Assembly (NCBI RefSeq): GCF_022539665.2
Contig: NW_026712527.1
Coordinates: forward strand, 1 to 20,581
From: Daphnia carinata
Taxonomy: Eukaryota; Arthropoda; Branchiopoda; Diplostraca; Daphniidae
DNA: 20,581 nucleotides
Reading direction: 5' to 3'
The stretch's first letter is position 1, and the number at the start of each line of letters is the position of its first letter. Positions 1 through 12,300 of the stretch are shown here, piece by piece. The position numbers were made by a program, and so were the translations under genes. Under the pieces are notes generated by a model that had not been told where the DNA came from, ran no database searches, and worked only from the letters and a program-made list of their open reading frames with translations.

Positions 1-211
1 TCAAATATACGTGTATTCAATGTGAATATAAGGTTATAGAATCAGTTTCATGATCTACATTCAAACAGCATCAAATATACGTGTATTCAATGTGAATATA
101 GTGTGATAGATTCAGTTTCAATATCTACATTCAAACAGCATCAAATATACGTGTATTCAAATGTGAATATAGTGTTATAGAATCAGTTTTCTGATCTACA
201 TTCAAACAGCA
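1..211 (+). repeat. Cluster of irregular monomers at the left edge
   Basis: The first three units are all off consensus. Unit 1 has AGGTTATAG for GTGTTATAG and CATGATC. Unit 2 reads GTGTGATAGATTCAG, one of the few windows with G35 together with C43. Unit 3 has an extra A near 161 inside the dyad spacer and ends GTTTTCTGATC. GATC sites arise at 52 and 193. Such clustering could mean the array becomes more degenerate towards an edge lying to the left, but the flank is not in view. Confidence 0.7.
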
Positions 212-1919
212 TCAAATATACGTGTATTCAATGTGAATATAGTGTGATACAGTGAGTTTCAATATCTACATTCAAACAGCATCAAATATACGTGTATTCA
301 ATGTGAATATAGTGTTATAGAATCAGTTTCAATATCTACATTCAAACAGCATCAAATATACGTGTATTCAATGTGAATATAGTGTTATAGAATCAGTTTC
401 ATATCTACATTCAAACAGCATCAAATATACGTGTATTCAATGTGAATATAGTGTTGATACAGTGAGTTTCAATATCTACATTCAAACAGCATCAAATATA
501 CGTGTATTCAATGTGAATATAGTGTTATAGAATGAGTTTCAATATCTACATTCAAACAGCATCAAATATACGTGTATTCAATGTGAATATAGTGTGATAC
601 AGTGAGTTTCAATATCTACATTCAAACAGCATCAAATATACGTGTATTCAATGTGAATATAGTGTTATAGAATCAGTTTCAATATCTACATTCAAACAGC
701 ATCAAATATACGTGTATTCAATGTGAATATAGTGTTATAGAATCAGTTTCAATATCTACATTCAAACAGCATCAAATATACGTGTATTCAATGTGAATAT
801 AGTATAGAATCAGTTTCAATATCTACATTCAAACAGCATCAAATATACGTGTATTCAATGTGAATATAGTGTTGATAATGAGTTTCAATATCTACATTCA
901 AACAGCATCAAATATACGTGTATTCAATGTGAATATAGTGTTATAGAATCAGTTTCAATATCTACATTCAAACAGCATCAAATATACGTGTATTCAATGT
1001 GAATATAGTGTTATAGAATCAGTTTCAATATCTACATTCAAACAGCATCAAATATACGTGTATTCAATGTGAATATAGTGTTATAGAATCAGTTTCAATA
1101 TCTACATTCAAACAGCATCAAATATACGTGTATTCAATGTGAATATAGTGTTATAGAATCAGTTTCAATATCTACATTCAAACAGCATCAAATATACGTG
1201 TATTCAATGTGAATATAGTGTTATAGAATCAGTTTCAATATCTACATTCAAACAGCATCAAATATACGTGTATTCAATGTGAATATAGTGTTATAGAATC
1301 AGTTTCAATATCTACATTCAAACAGCATCAAATATACGTGTATTCAATGTGAATATAGTGTGATACAGTGAGTTTCAATATCTACATTCAAACAGCATCA
1401 AATATACGTGTATTCAATGTGAATATAGTGTTATAGAATCAGTTTCAATATCTACATTCAAACAGCATCAAATATACGTGTATTCAATGTGAATATAGTG
1501 TTATAGAATCAGTTTCAATATCTACATTCAAACAGCATCAAATATACGTGTATTCAATGTGAATATAGTGTTATAGAATCAGTTTTCAATATCTACATTC
1601 AAACAGCATCAAATATACGTGTATTCAATGTGAATATAGTGTTATAGAATCAGTTTCAATATCTACATTCAAACAGCATCAAATATACGTGTATTCAATG
1701 TGAATATAGTGTTATAGAATCAGTTTCAATATCTACATTCAAACAGCATCAAATATACGTGTATTCAATGTGAATATAGTGTTATAGAATCAGTTTCAAT
1801 ATCTACATTCAAACAGCATCAAATATACGTGTATTCAATGTGAATATAGTGTAATACAGTGAGTTTCAATATCTACATTCAAACAGCATCAAATATACGT
1901 GTATTCAATGTGAATATAG

Positions 1920-1961
1920 TGTTATAGAATCCGTTTCATGATCTACATTCAAACAGTATCA
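1920..1961 (+). repeat. Variant monomer with CCGTTTCATGATC window and a constant-block change
   Basis: Relative to type A this unit has C for A at 1932, TG for AT at 1939-1940 (creating GATC at 1940-1943), and T for C at 1957 (CAGTATC for CAGCATC). The last is one of very few substitutions in the 48-bp constant block. It sits between a TAATACAGTGAG monomer (1851) and a GAAGTGAG monomer (1988 region), a small cluster of odd alleles. Confidence 0.8.
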
Positions 1962-2523
1962 AATATACGTGTATTCAATGTGAATATAGTGTTATAGAAG
2001 TGAGTTTCAATATCTACATTCAAACAGCATCAAATATACGTGTATTCAATGTGAATATAGTGTTATAGAATCAGTTTCAATATCTACATTCAAACAGCAT
2101 CAAATATACGTGTATTCAATGTGAATATAGTGTGATACAGTGAGTTTCAATATCTACATTCAAACAGCATCAAATATACGTGTATTCAATGTGAATATAG
2201 TGTTATAGAATCAGTTTCAATATCTACATTCAAACAGCATCAAATATACGTGTATTCAATGTGAATATAGTGTATAGAATCAGTTTCAATATCTACATTC
2301 AAACAGCATCAAATATACGTGTATTCAATGTGAATATAGTGTGATACAGAATGAGTTTCAATATCTACATTCAAACAGCATCAAATATACGTGTATTCAA
2401 TGTGAATATAGTGTTATAGAATCAGTTTCAATATCTACATTCAAACAGCATCAAATATACGTGTATTCAATGTGAATATAGTGTTATAGAATCAGTTTCA
2501 ATATCTACATTCAAACAGCATCA

Positions 2524-2537
2524 AATATACGTGTATT
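2524..2537. other. Near-palindrome centred on ACGT, carrying the only CpG of the unit (example copy)
   Basis: Monomer positions 4-17 (AATATAC/GTGTATT) are self-complementary except for one T-G mismatch pair (8/13). The centre is ACGT, the sole CpG of the monomer (positions 10-11). It overlaps the 14-28 dyad by four bases, so the two could not both extrude. ACGTG is a core shared by several bHLH and bZIP binding sites, but a five-base match is not evidence of binding. Confidence 0.45.
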
Positions 2538-2548
2538 CAATGTGAATA
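2534..2548. other. Perfect 6-bp dyad with 3-bp spacer in each monomer (example copy)
   Basis: Monomer positions 14-28 read TATTCA-ATG-TGAATA, with arms exactly reverse-complementary. One more T-A pair can form beyond a G-T mismatch on each side. The element sits in the invariant block, with its right end two bases before the variable window, and recurs in essentially every unit at 70-bp spacing. Clear exceptions are the copy with an extra A near 161, the one with a 4-bp insertion near 14967, and G-to-A at 16999, which breaks an arm. A dyad of this size could be a dimeric protein-binding site or a weak hairpin in single-stranded DNA or RNA. It could also be chance in AT-rich sequence. No function is shown. 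Confidence 0.6.
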
Positions 2549-2660
2549 TAGTGTTATAGAATCAGTTTCAATATCTACATTCAAACAGCATCAAATATAC
2601 GTGTATTCAATGTGAATATAGTGTTATAGAATCAGTTTCAATATCTACATTCAAACAGCA

Positions 2661-2730
2661 TCAAATATACGTGTATTCAATGTGAATATAGTGTGATACA
2701 GTGAGTTTCAATATCTACATTCAAACAGCA
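2661..2730 (+). repeat. Reference type B monomer (70 bp)
   Basis: This unit has the same length as type A and is identical to it except at four sites: G35, C39, G41 and G43, so its window reads GTGTGATACAGTGAG. The four changes travel together in 21 exact copies, so this is a genuine second allele rather than independent errors. C39 turns the TAG of type A into TAC, which is why the longest spurious open frames in the array lie at monomers with C39. Every exact B copy I read continues as GTTTCAATATC. The CATGATC and CATATC sub-variants are seen only behind A-like windows. Confidence 0.92.
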
Positions 2731-3070
2731 TCAAATATACGTGTATTCAATGTGAATATAGTGTTATACAGTGAGTTTCAATATCTACATTCAAACAGCA
2801 TCAAATATACGTGTATTCAATGTGAATATAGTGTTATAGAATCAGTTTCAATATCTACATTCAAACAGCATCAAATATACGTGTATTCAATGTGAATATA
2901 GTGTTATAGAATGAGTTTCAATATCTACATTCAAACAGCATCAAATATACGTGTATTCAATGTGAATATAGTGTTATAGAATCAGTTTCAATATCTACAT
3001 TCAAACAGCATCAAATATACGTGTATTCAATGTGAATATAGTGTGATAGAATGAGTTTCAATATCTACAT

Positions 3071-3120
3071 TTAAACAGCACCAAATAAACGTGTATTCAA
3101 TGTGAATATAGTGTTATACA
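3071..3120 (+). repeat. Diverged monomer with substitutions in the constant block
   Basis: Three substitutions fall within 17 bp of the normally invariant block: T at 3072 (TTAAAC for TCAAAC), C at 3081 (CCAAAT for TCAAAT) and A at 3088 (AAAC for ATAC). The next variable window has C39 (ATACAATCAG). No other monomer in the window carries this many changes outside positions 31-52, so this may be an old unit that escaped homogenisation. The CpG and the 14-28 dyad are unchanged. Confidence 0.85.
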
Positions 3121-6100
3121 ATCAGTTTCAATATCTACATTCAAACAGCATCAAATATACGTGTATTCAATGTGAATATAGTGTTATAGAATCAGTTTCA
3201 ATATCTACATTCAAACAGCATCAAATATACGTGTATTCAATGTGAATATAGTGTTATAGAATCAGTTTCAATATCTACATTCAAACAGCATCAAATATAC
3301 GTGTATTCAATGTGAATATAGTGTGATACAGTGAGTTTCAATATCTACATTCAAACAGCATCAAATATACGTGTATTCAATGTGAATATAGTGTTATAGA
3401 ATCAGTTTCAATATCTACATTCAAACAGCATCAAATATACGTGTATTCAATGTGAATATAGTGTTATAGAATCAGTTTCAATATCTACATTCAAACAGCA
3501 TCAAATATACGTGTATTCAATGTGAATATAGTGTGATACAGTGAGTTTCAATATCTACATTCAAACAGCATCAAATATACGTGTATTCAATGTGAATATA
3601 GTGTTATAGAATGAGTTTCAATATCTACATTCAAACAGCATCAAATATACGTGTATTCAATGTGAATATAGTGTTATAGAATCAGTTTCAATATCTACAT
3701 TCAAACAGCATCAAATATACGTGTATTCAATGTGAATATAGTGTTATAGAATCAGTTTCAATATCTACATTCAAACAGCATCAAATATACGTGTATTCAA
3801 TGTGAATATAGTGTGATACAGTGAGTTTCAATATCTACATTCAAACAGCATCAAATATACGTGTATTCAATGTGAATATAGTGTTATAGAATCAGTTTCA
3901 ATATCTACATTCAAACAGCATCAAATATACGTGTATTCAATGTGAATATAGTGTGATACAGTGAGTTTCAATATCTACATTCAAACAGCATCAAATATAC
4001 GTGTATTCAATGTGAATATAGTGTTATAGAATCAGTTTCAATATCTACATTCAAACAGCATCAAATATACGTGTATTCAATGTGAATATAGTGTTATAGA
4101 ATCAGTTTCAATATCTACATTCAAACAGCATCAAATATACGTGTATTCAATGTGAATATAGTGTTATAGAATCAGTTTCAATATCTACATTCAAACAGCA
4201 TCAAATATACGTGTATTCAATGTGAATATAGTGTGATACAGTGAGTTTCAATATCTACATTCAAACAGCATCAAATATACGTGTATTCAATGTGAATATA
4301 GTGTTATAGAATGAGTTTCAATATCTACATTCAAACAGCATCAAATATACGTGTATTCAATGTGAATATAGTGTTATAGAATCAGTTTCAATATCTACAT
4401 TCAAACAGCATCAAATATACGTGTATTCAATGTGAATATAGTGTTATAGAATCAGTTTCAATATCTACATTCAAACAGCATCAAATATACGTGTATTCAA
4501 TGTGAATATAGTGTTATAGAATCAGTTTCAATATCTACATTCAAACAGCATCAAATATACGTGTATTCAATGTGAATATAGTGTTATAGAATCAGTTTCA
4601 ATATCTACATTCAAACAGCATCAAATATACGTGTATTCAATGTGAATATAGTGTTATAGAATCAGTTTCAATATCTACATTCAAACAGCATCAAATATAC
4701 GTGTATTCAATGTGAATATAGTGTTATACAGTGAGTTTCAATATCTACATTCAAACAGCATCAAATATACGTGTATTCAATGTGAATATAGTGTTATAGA
4801 ATCAGTTTCAATATCTACATTCAAACAGCATCAAATATACGTGTATTCAATGTGAATATAGTGTTATAGAATCAGTTTCAATATCTACATTCAAACAGCA
4901 TCAAATATACGTGTATTCAATGTGAATATAGTGTTATAGAGTGAGTTTCAATATCTACATTCAAACAGCATCAAATATACGTGTATTCAATGTGAATATA
5001 GTGTTATAGAATCAGTTTCATATCTACATTCAAACAGCATCAAATATACGTGTATTCAATGTGAATATAGTGTGATACAGTGAGTTTCAATATCTACATT
5101 CAAACAGCATCAAATATACGTGTATTCAATGTGAATATAGTGTTATAGAATCAGTTTCAATATCTACATTCAAACAGCATCAAATATACGTGTATTCAAT
5201 GTGAATATAGTGTTATAGAATCAGTTTCAATATCTACATTCAAACAGCATCAAATATACGTGTATTCAATGTGAATATAGTGTTATAGAATCAGTTTCAA
5301 TATCTACATTCAAACAGCATCAAATATACGTGTATTCAATGTGAATATAGTGTTATAGAATCAGTTTCAATATCTACATTCAAACAGCATCAAATATACG
5401 TGTATTCAATGTGAATATAGTGTTATAGAATCAGTTTCAATATCTACATTCAAACAGCATCAAATATACGTGTATTCAATGTGAATATAGTGTTATAGAA
5501 TCAGTTTCAATATCTACATTCAAACAGCATCAAATATACGTGTATTCAATGTGAATATAGTGTTATAGAATCAGTTTCAATATCTACATTCAAACAGCAT
5601 CAAATATACGTGTATTCAATGTGAATATAGTGTGATACAGTGAGTTTCAATATCTACATTCAAACAGCATCAAATATACGTGTATTCAATGTGAATATAG
5701 TGTTATAGAATCAGTTTCAATATCTACATTCAAACAGCATCAAATATACGTGTATTCAATGTGAATATAGTGTTATAGAATCAGTTTCAATATCTACATT
5801 CAAACAGCATCAAATATACGTGTATTCAATGTGAATATAGTGTTATAGAATCAGTTTCAATATCTACATTCAAACAGCATCAAATATACGTGTATTCAAT
5901 GTGAATATAGTGTGATAGTTATGAGTTTCAATATCTACATTCAAACAGCATCAAATATACGTGTATTCAATGTGAATATAGTGTTATAGAATCAGTTTCA
6001 TATCTACATTCAAACAGCATCAAATATACGTGTATTCAATGTGAATATAGTGTTATAGAGTGAGTTTCAATATCTACATTCAAACAGCATCAAATATACG

Positions 6101-8889
6101 TGTATTCAATGTGAATATAGTGTTATAGAATCAGTTTCAATATCTACATTCAAACAGCATCAAATATACGTGTATTCAATGTGAATATAGTGTGATACAG
6201 TGAGTTTCAATATCTACATTCAAACAGCATCAAATATACGTGTATTCAATGTGAATATAGTGTGATACAGTGAGTTTCAATATCTACATTCAAACAGCAT
6301 CAAATATACGTGTATTCAATGTGAATATAGTGTTATAGAATCAGTTTCAATATCTACATTCAAACAGCATCAAATATACGTGTATTCAATGTGAATATAG
6401 TGTTATAGAATCAGTTTCAATATCTACATTCAAACAGCATCAAATATACGTGTATTCAATGTGAATATAGTGTGATACAGTGAGTTTCAATATCTACATT
6501 CAAACAGCATCAAATATACGTGTATTCAATGTGAATATAGTGTTATAGAATCAGTTTCAATATCTACATTCAAACAGCATCAAATATACGTGTATTCAAT
6601 GTGAATATAGTGTGATACAGTGAGTTTCAATATCTACATTCAAACAGCATCAAATATACGTGTATTCAATGTGAATATAGTGTTATAGAATCAGTTTCAA
6701 TATCTACATTCAAACAGCATCAAATATACGTGTATTCAATGTGAATATAGTGTTATAGAATCAGTTTCAATGATCTACATTCAAACAGCATCAAATATAC
6801 GTGTATTCAATGTGAATATAGTGTGATACAGTGAGTTTCAATATCTACATTCAAACAGCATCAAATATACGTGTATTCAATGTGAATATAGTGTTATAGA
6901 ATCAGTTTCAATATCTACATTCAAACAGCATCAAATATACGTGTATTCAATGTGAATATAGTGTTATAGAATCAGTTTCAATATCTACATTCAAACAGCA
7001 TCAAATATACGTGTATTCAATGTGAATATAGTGTGATACAGTGAGTTTCAATATCTACATTCAAACAGCATCAAATATACGTGTATTCAATGTGAATATA
7101 GTGTTATAGAATCAGTTTCATGATCTACATTCAAACAGCATCAAATATACGTGTATTCAATGTGAATATAGTGTGATATAGTGAGTTTCAATATCTACAT
7201 TCAAACAGCATCAAATATACGTGTATTCAATGTGAATATAGTGTTATAGAATCAGTTTCAATATCTACATTCAAACAGCATCAAATATACGTGTATTCAA
7301 TGTGAATATAGTGTTATAGAATCAGTTTCAATATCTACATTCAAACAGCATCAAATATACGTGTATTCAATGTGAATATAGTGTTATACAGAATGAGTTT
7401 CAATATCTACATTCAAACAGCATCAAATATACGTGTATTCAATGTGAATATAGTGTTGATACATGAGTTTCAATATCTACATTCAAACAGCATCAAATAT
7501 ACGTGTATTCAATGTGAATATAGTGTTATAGAATCAGTTTCAATATCTACATTCAAACAGCATCAAATATACGTGTATTCAATGTGAATATAGTGTTATA
7601 GAATCAGTTTCAATATCTACATTCAAACAGCATCAAATATACGTGTATTCAATGTGAATATAGTGTTATAGAATCAGTTTCATGATCTACATTCAAACAG
7701 CATCAAATATACGTGTATTCAATGTGAATATAGTGTTATAGAATCAGTTTCAATATCTACATTCAAACAGCATCAAATATACGTGTATTCAATGTGAATA
7801 TAGTGTGATAATGAGTTTCAATATCTACATTCAAACAGCATCAAATATACGTGTATTCAATGTGAATATAGTGTTATAGAATCAGTTTCAATATCTACAT
7901 TCAAACAGCATCAAATATACGTGTATTCAATGTGAATATAGTGTTATAGAATCAGTTTCAATATCTACATTCAAACAGCATCAAATATACGTGTATTCAA
8001 TGTGAATATAGTGTTATAGAATCAGTTTCAATATCTACATTCAAACAGCATCAAATATACGTGTATTCAATGTGAATATAGTGTGATACAATGAGTTTCA
8101 ATATCTACATTCAAACAGCATCAAATATACGTGTATTCAATGTGAATATAGTGTGATACAGTGAGTTTCAATATCTACATTCAAACAGCATCAAATATAC
8201 GTGTATTCAATGTGAATATAGTGTTATAGAATCAGTTTCAATATCTACATTCAAACAGCATCAAATATACGTGTATTCAATGTGAATATAGTGTGATACA
8301 GTGAGTTTCAATATCTACATTCAAACAGCATCAAATATACGTGTATTCAATGTGAATATAGTGTGATACAATGAGTTTCAATATCTACATTCAAACAGCA
8401 TCAAATATACGTGTATTCAATGTGAATATAGTGTTATAGAATCAGTTTCATATCTACATTCAAACAGCATCAAATATACGTGTATTCAATGTGAATATAG
8501 TGTTATAGAATCAGTTTCAATATCTACATTCAAACAGCATCAAATATACGTGTATTCAATGTGAATATAGTGTGATACAGTGAGTTTCAATATCTACATT
8601 CAAACAGCATCAAATATACGTGTATTCAATGTGAATATAGTGTTATAGAATCAGTTTCATGATCTACATTCAAACAGCATCAAATATACGTGTATTCAAT
8701 GTGAATATAGTGTTATAGAATCAGTTTCAATATCTACATTCAAACAGCATCAAATATACGTGTATTCAATGTGAATATAGTGTGATACAATGAGTTTCAA
8801 TATCTACATTCAAACAGCATCAAATATACGTGTATTCAATGTGAATATAGTGTTATAGAATCAGTTTCAATATCTACATTCAAACAGCA

Positions 8890-8993
8890 TCAAATATACG
8901 TGTATTCAATGTGAATATAGTGTGTTATAGACATTCAGTTTCATGTGAATATAGTGTGATACAAAAAGTTACCATATCTACATTCAAACAGCA
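8890..8993 (+). repeat. Aberrant 104-bp monomer with internal partial duplication
   Basis: The block between GAATATA (ending 8919) and ATATCTACATTC is 54 bp instead of 20, so this unit is 34 bp too long. Inside it are an A-like piece (TTATAGACATTCAGTTTCA), then a second copy of TGTGAATATAGTGTGATAC (8944-8962), then AAAAAGTTACC, which matches no other monomer. The structure suggests a slipped or template-switched copy joining parts of an A and a B unit. It lies about 250 bp before the start of the homogenised core and is the most rearranged monomer of the window. Confidence 0.85.
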
Positions 8994-9340
8994 TCAAATA
9001 TACGTGTATTCAATGTGAATATAGTGTTATAGAATCAGTTTCAATATCTACATTCAAACAGCATCAAATATACGTGTATTCAATGTGAATATAGTGTTAT
9101 AGAATCAGTTTCAATATCTACATTCAAACAGCATCAAATATACGTGTATTCAATGTGAATATAGTGTTATACAATGAGTTTCAATATCTACATTCAAACA
9201 GCATCAAATATACGTGTATTCAATGTGAATATAGTGTTATAGAATCAGTTTCAATATCTACATTCAAACAGCATCAAATATACGTGTATTCAATGTGAAT
9301 ATAGTGTTATAGAATCAGTTTCAATATCTACATTCAAACA

Positions 9341-9360
9341 GCATCAAATATATACGTGTA
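9341..9360 (+). repeat. TA insertion in the AATATACGTG motif
   Basis: This copy reads CAAATATATACGTG, two bases longer than consensus, consistent with slippage in the short TA run at positions 6-9. It is close to the left boundary of the homogenised core and is one of the few changes to the constant block. Confidence 0.85.
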
Positions 9361-12300
9361 TTCAATGTGAATATAGTGTTATAGAATCAGTTTCAATATC
9401 TACATTCAAACAGCATCAAATATACGTGTATTCAATGTGAATATAGTGTTATAGAATCAGTTTCAATATCTACATTCAAACAGCATCAAATATACGTGTA
9501 TTCAATGTGAATATAGTGTTATAGAATCAGTTTCAATATCTACATTCAAACAGCATCAAATATACGTGTATTCAATGTGAATATAGTGTTATAGAATCAG
9601 TTTCAATATCTACATTCAAACAGCATCAAATATACGTGTATTCAATGTGAATATAGTGTTATAGAATCAGTTTCAATATCTACATTCAAACAGCATCAAA
9701 TATACGTGTATTCAATGTGAATATAGTGTTATAGAATCAGTTTCAATATCTACATTCAAACAGCATCAAATATACGTGTATTCAATGTGAATATAGTGTT
9801 ATAGAATCAGTTTCAATATCTACATTCAAACAGCATCAAATATACGTGTATTCAATGTGAATATAGTGTTATAGAATCAGTTTCAATATCTACATTCAAA
9901 CAGCATCAAATATACGTGTATTCAATGTGAATATAGTGTTATAGAATCAGTTTCAATATCTACATTCAAACAGCATCAAATATACGTGTATTCAATGTGA
10001 ATATAGTGTTATAGAATCAGTTTCAATATCTACATTCAAACAGCATCAAATATACGTGTATTCAATGTGAATATAGTGTTATAGAATCAGTTTCAATATC
10101 TACATTCAAACAGCATCAAATATACGTGTATTCAATGTGAATATAGTGTTATAGAATCAGTTTCAATATCTACATTCAAACAGCATCAAATATACGTGTA
10201 TTCAATGTGAATATAGTGTTATAGAATCAGTTTCAATATCTACATTCAAACAGCATCAAATATACGTGTATTCAATGTGAATATAGTGTTATAGAATCAG
10301 TTTCAATATCTACATTCAAACAGCATCAAATATACGTGTATTCAATGTGAATATAGTGTTATAGAATCAGTTTCAATATCTACATTCAAACAGCATCAAA
10401 TATACGTGTATTCAATGTGAATATAGTGTTATAGAATCAGTTCAATATCTACATTCAAACAGCATCAAATATACGTGTATTCAATGTGAATATAGTGTTA
10501 TAGAATCAGTTTCAATATCTACATTCAAACAGCATCAAATATACGTGTATTCAATGTGAATATAGTGTTATAGAAGTCAGTTTCAATATCTACATTCAAA
10601 CAGCATCAAATATACGTGTATTCAATGTGAATATAGTGTTATAGAATCAGTTTCAATATCTACATTCAAACAGCATCAAATATACGTGTATTCAATGTGA
10701 ATATAGTGTTATAGAATCAGTTTCAATATCTACATTCAAACAGCATCAAATATACGTGTATTCAATGTGAATATAGTGTTATAGAATCAGTTTCAATATC
10801 TACATTCAAACAGCATCAAATATACGTGTATTCAATGTGAATATAGTGTTATAGAATCAGTTTCAATATCTACATTCAAACAGCATCAAATATACGTGTA
10901 TTCAATGTGAATATAGTGTTATAGAATCAGTTTCAATATCTACATTCAAACAGCATCAAATATACGTGTATTCAATGTGAATATAGTGTTATAGAATCAG
11001 TTTCAATATCTACATTCAAACAGCATCAAATATACGTGTATTCAATGTGAATATAGTGTTATAGAATCAGTTTCAATATCTACATTCAAACAGCATCAAA
11101 TATACGTGTATTCAATGTGAATATAGTGTTATAGAATCAGTTTCAATATCTACATTCAAACAGCATCAAATATACGTGTATTCAATGTGAATATAGTGTT
11201 ATAGAATCAGTTTCAATATCTACATTCAAACAGCATCAAATATACGTGTATTCAATGTGAATATAGTGTTATAGAATCAGTTTCAATATCTACATTCAAA
11301 CAGCATCAAATATACGTGTATTCAATGTGAATATAGTGTTATAGAATCAGTTTCAATATCTACATTCAAACAGCATCAAATATACGTGTATTCAATGTGA
11401 ATATAGTGTTATAGAATCAGTTTCAATATCTACATTCAAACAGCATCAAATATACGTGTATTCAATGTGAATATAGTGTTATAGAATCAGTTTCAATATC
11501 TACATTCAAACAGCATCAAATATACGTGTATTCAATGTGAATATAGTGTTATAGAATCAGTTTCAATATCTACATTCAAACAGCATCAAATATACGTGTA
11601 TTCAATGTGAATATAGTGTTATAGAATCAGTTTCAATATCTACATTCAAACAGCATCAAATATACGTGTATTCAATGTGAATATAGTGTTATAGAATCAG
11701 TTTCAATATCTACATTCAAACAGCATCAAATATACGTGTATTCAATGTGAATATAGTGTTATAGAATCAGTTTCAATATCTACATTCAAACAGCATCAAA
11801 TATACGTGTATTCAATGTGAATATAGTGTTATAGAATCAGTTTCAATATCTACATTCAAACAGCATCAAATATACGTGTATTCAATGTGAATATAGTGTT
11901 ATAGAATCAGTTTCAATATCTACATTCAAACAGCATCAAATATACGTGTATTCAATGTGAATATAGTGTTATAGAATCAGTTTCAATATCTACATTCAAA
12001 CAGCATCAAATATACGTGTATTCAATGTGAATATAGTGTTATAGAATCAGTTTCAATATCTACATTCAAACAGCATCAAATATACGTGTATTCAATGTGA
12101 ATATAGTGTTATAGAATCAGTTTCAATATCTACATTCAAACAGCATCAAATATACGTGTATTCAATGTGAATATAGTGTTATAGAATCAGTTTCAATATC
12201 TACATTCAAACAGCATCAAATATACGTGTATTCAATGTGAATATAGTGTTATAGAATCAGTTTCAATATCTACATTCAAACAGCATCAAATATACGTGTA

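Larger units (their letters stand above)
2521..2590 (+). repeat. Reference type A monomer (70 bp)
   Basis: This is an exact copy of the majority unit and sets the numbering used in this annotation. Positions 1-10 read TCAAATATAC, 11-20 GTGTATTCAA, and the diagnostic window 31-45 reads GTGTTATAGAATCAG. Positions 1-30 and 53-70 form the near-invariant 48-bp block. Positions 31-52 form the variable block. The diagnostic bases of type A are T35, G39, A41 and C43. Position 37-39 is TAG, a stop in one + frame. Confidence 0.95.
1..9180. repeat. Left domain: variegated mosaic of A, B and hybrid monomers
   Basis: Roughly 60 of about 130 monomers differ from the A consensus, nearly always inside positions 31-52. 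Exact B monomers have variable windows starting at 242, 592, 1358, 2130, 2691, 3321, 3531, 3811, 3951, 4231, 5070, 5630, 6190, 6260, 6470, 6610, 6821, 7031, 8151, 8291 and 8570 (21 copies). Single B monomers are scattered among A monomers at irregular multiples of 70 bp, so I see no fixed higher-order repeat. A B monomer is directly followed by a GAATGAG hybrid at 3531/3601 and again at 4231/4301, which may reflect a small local duplication. Recombinant, indel and CATGATC/CATATC forms are also found here. The last clear variant before the homogeneous centre is the ATACAATGAG monomer whose window starts at 9164. Confidence 0.9.

Noticed and set aside
2701-2895. 64-codon open frame on the + strand starting at GTG
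   Set aside because: It is satellite read through about three phases of the 70-bp unit. It exists because two adjacent units carry C39 (TAC for TAG), and it ends at the TGA found in every unit (positions 22-24). There is no start context, codon bias or known domain.
7372-7587. 71-codon open frame on the + strand starting at GTG
   Set aside because: This has the same origin as the frame at 2701: window variants with C39 and small indels (+2 near 7390) open the frame briefly. The translation is the monomer read in successive frames and ends at the same TGA.
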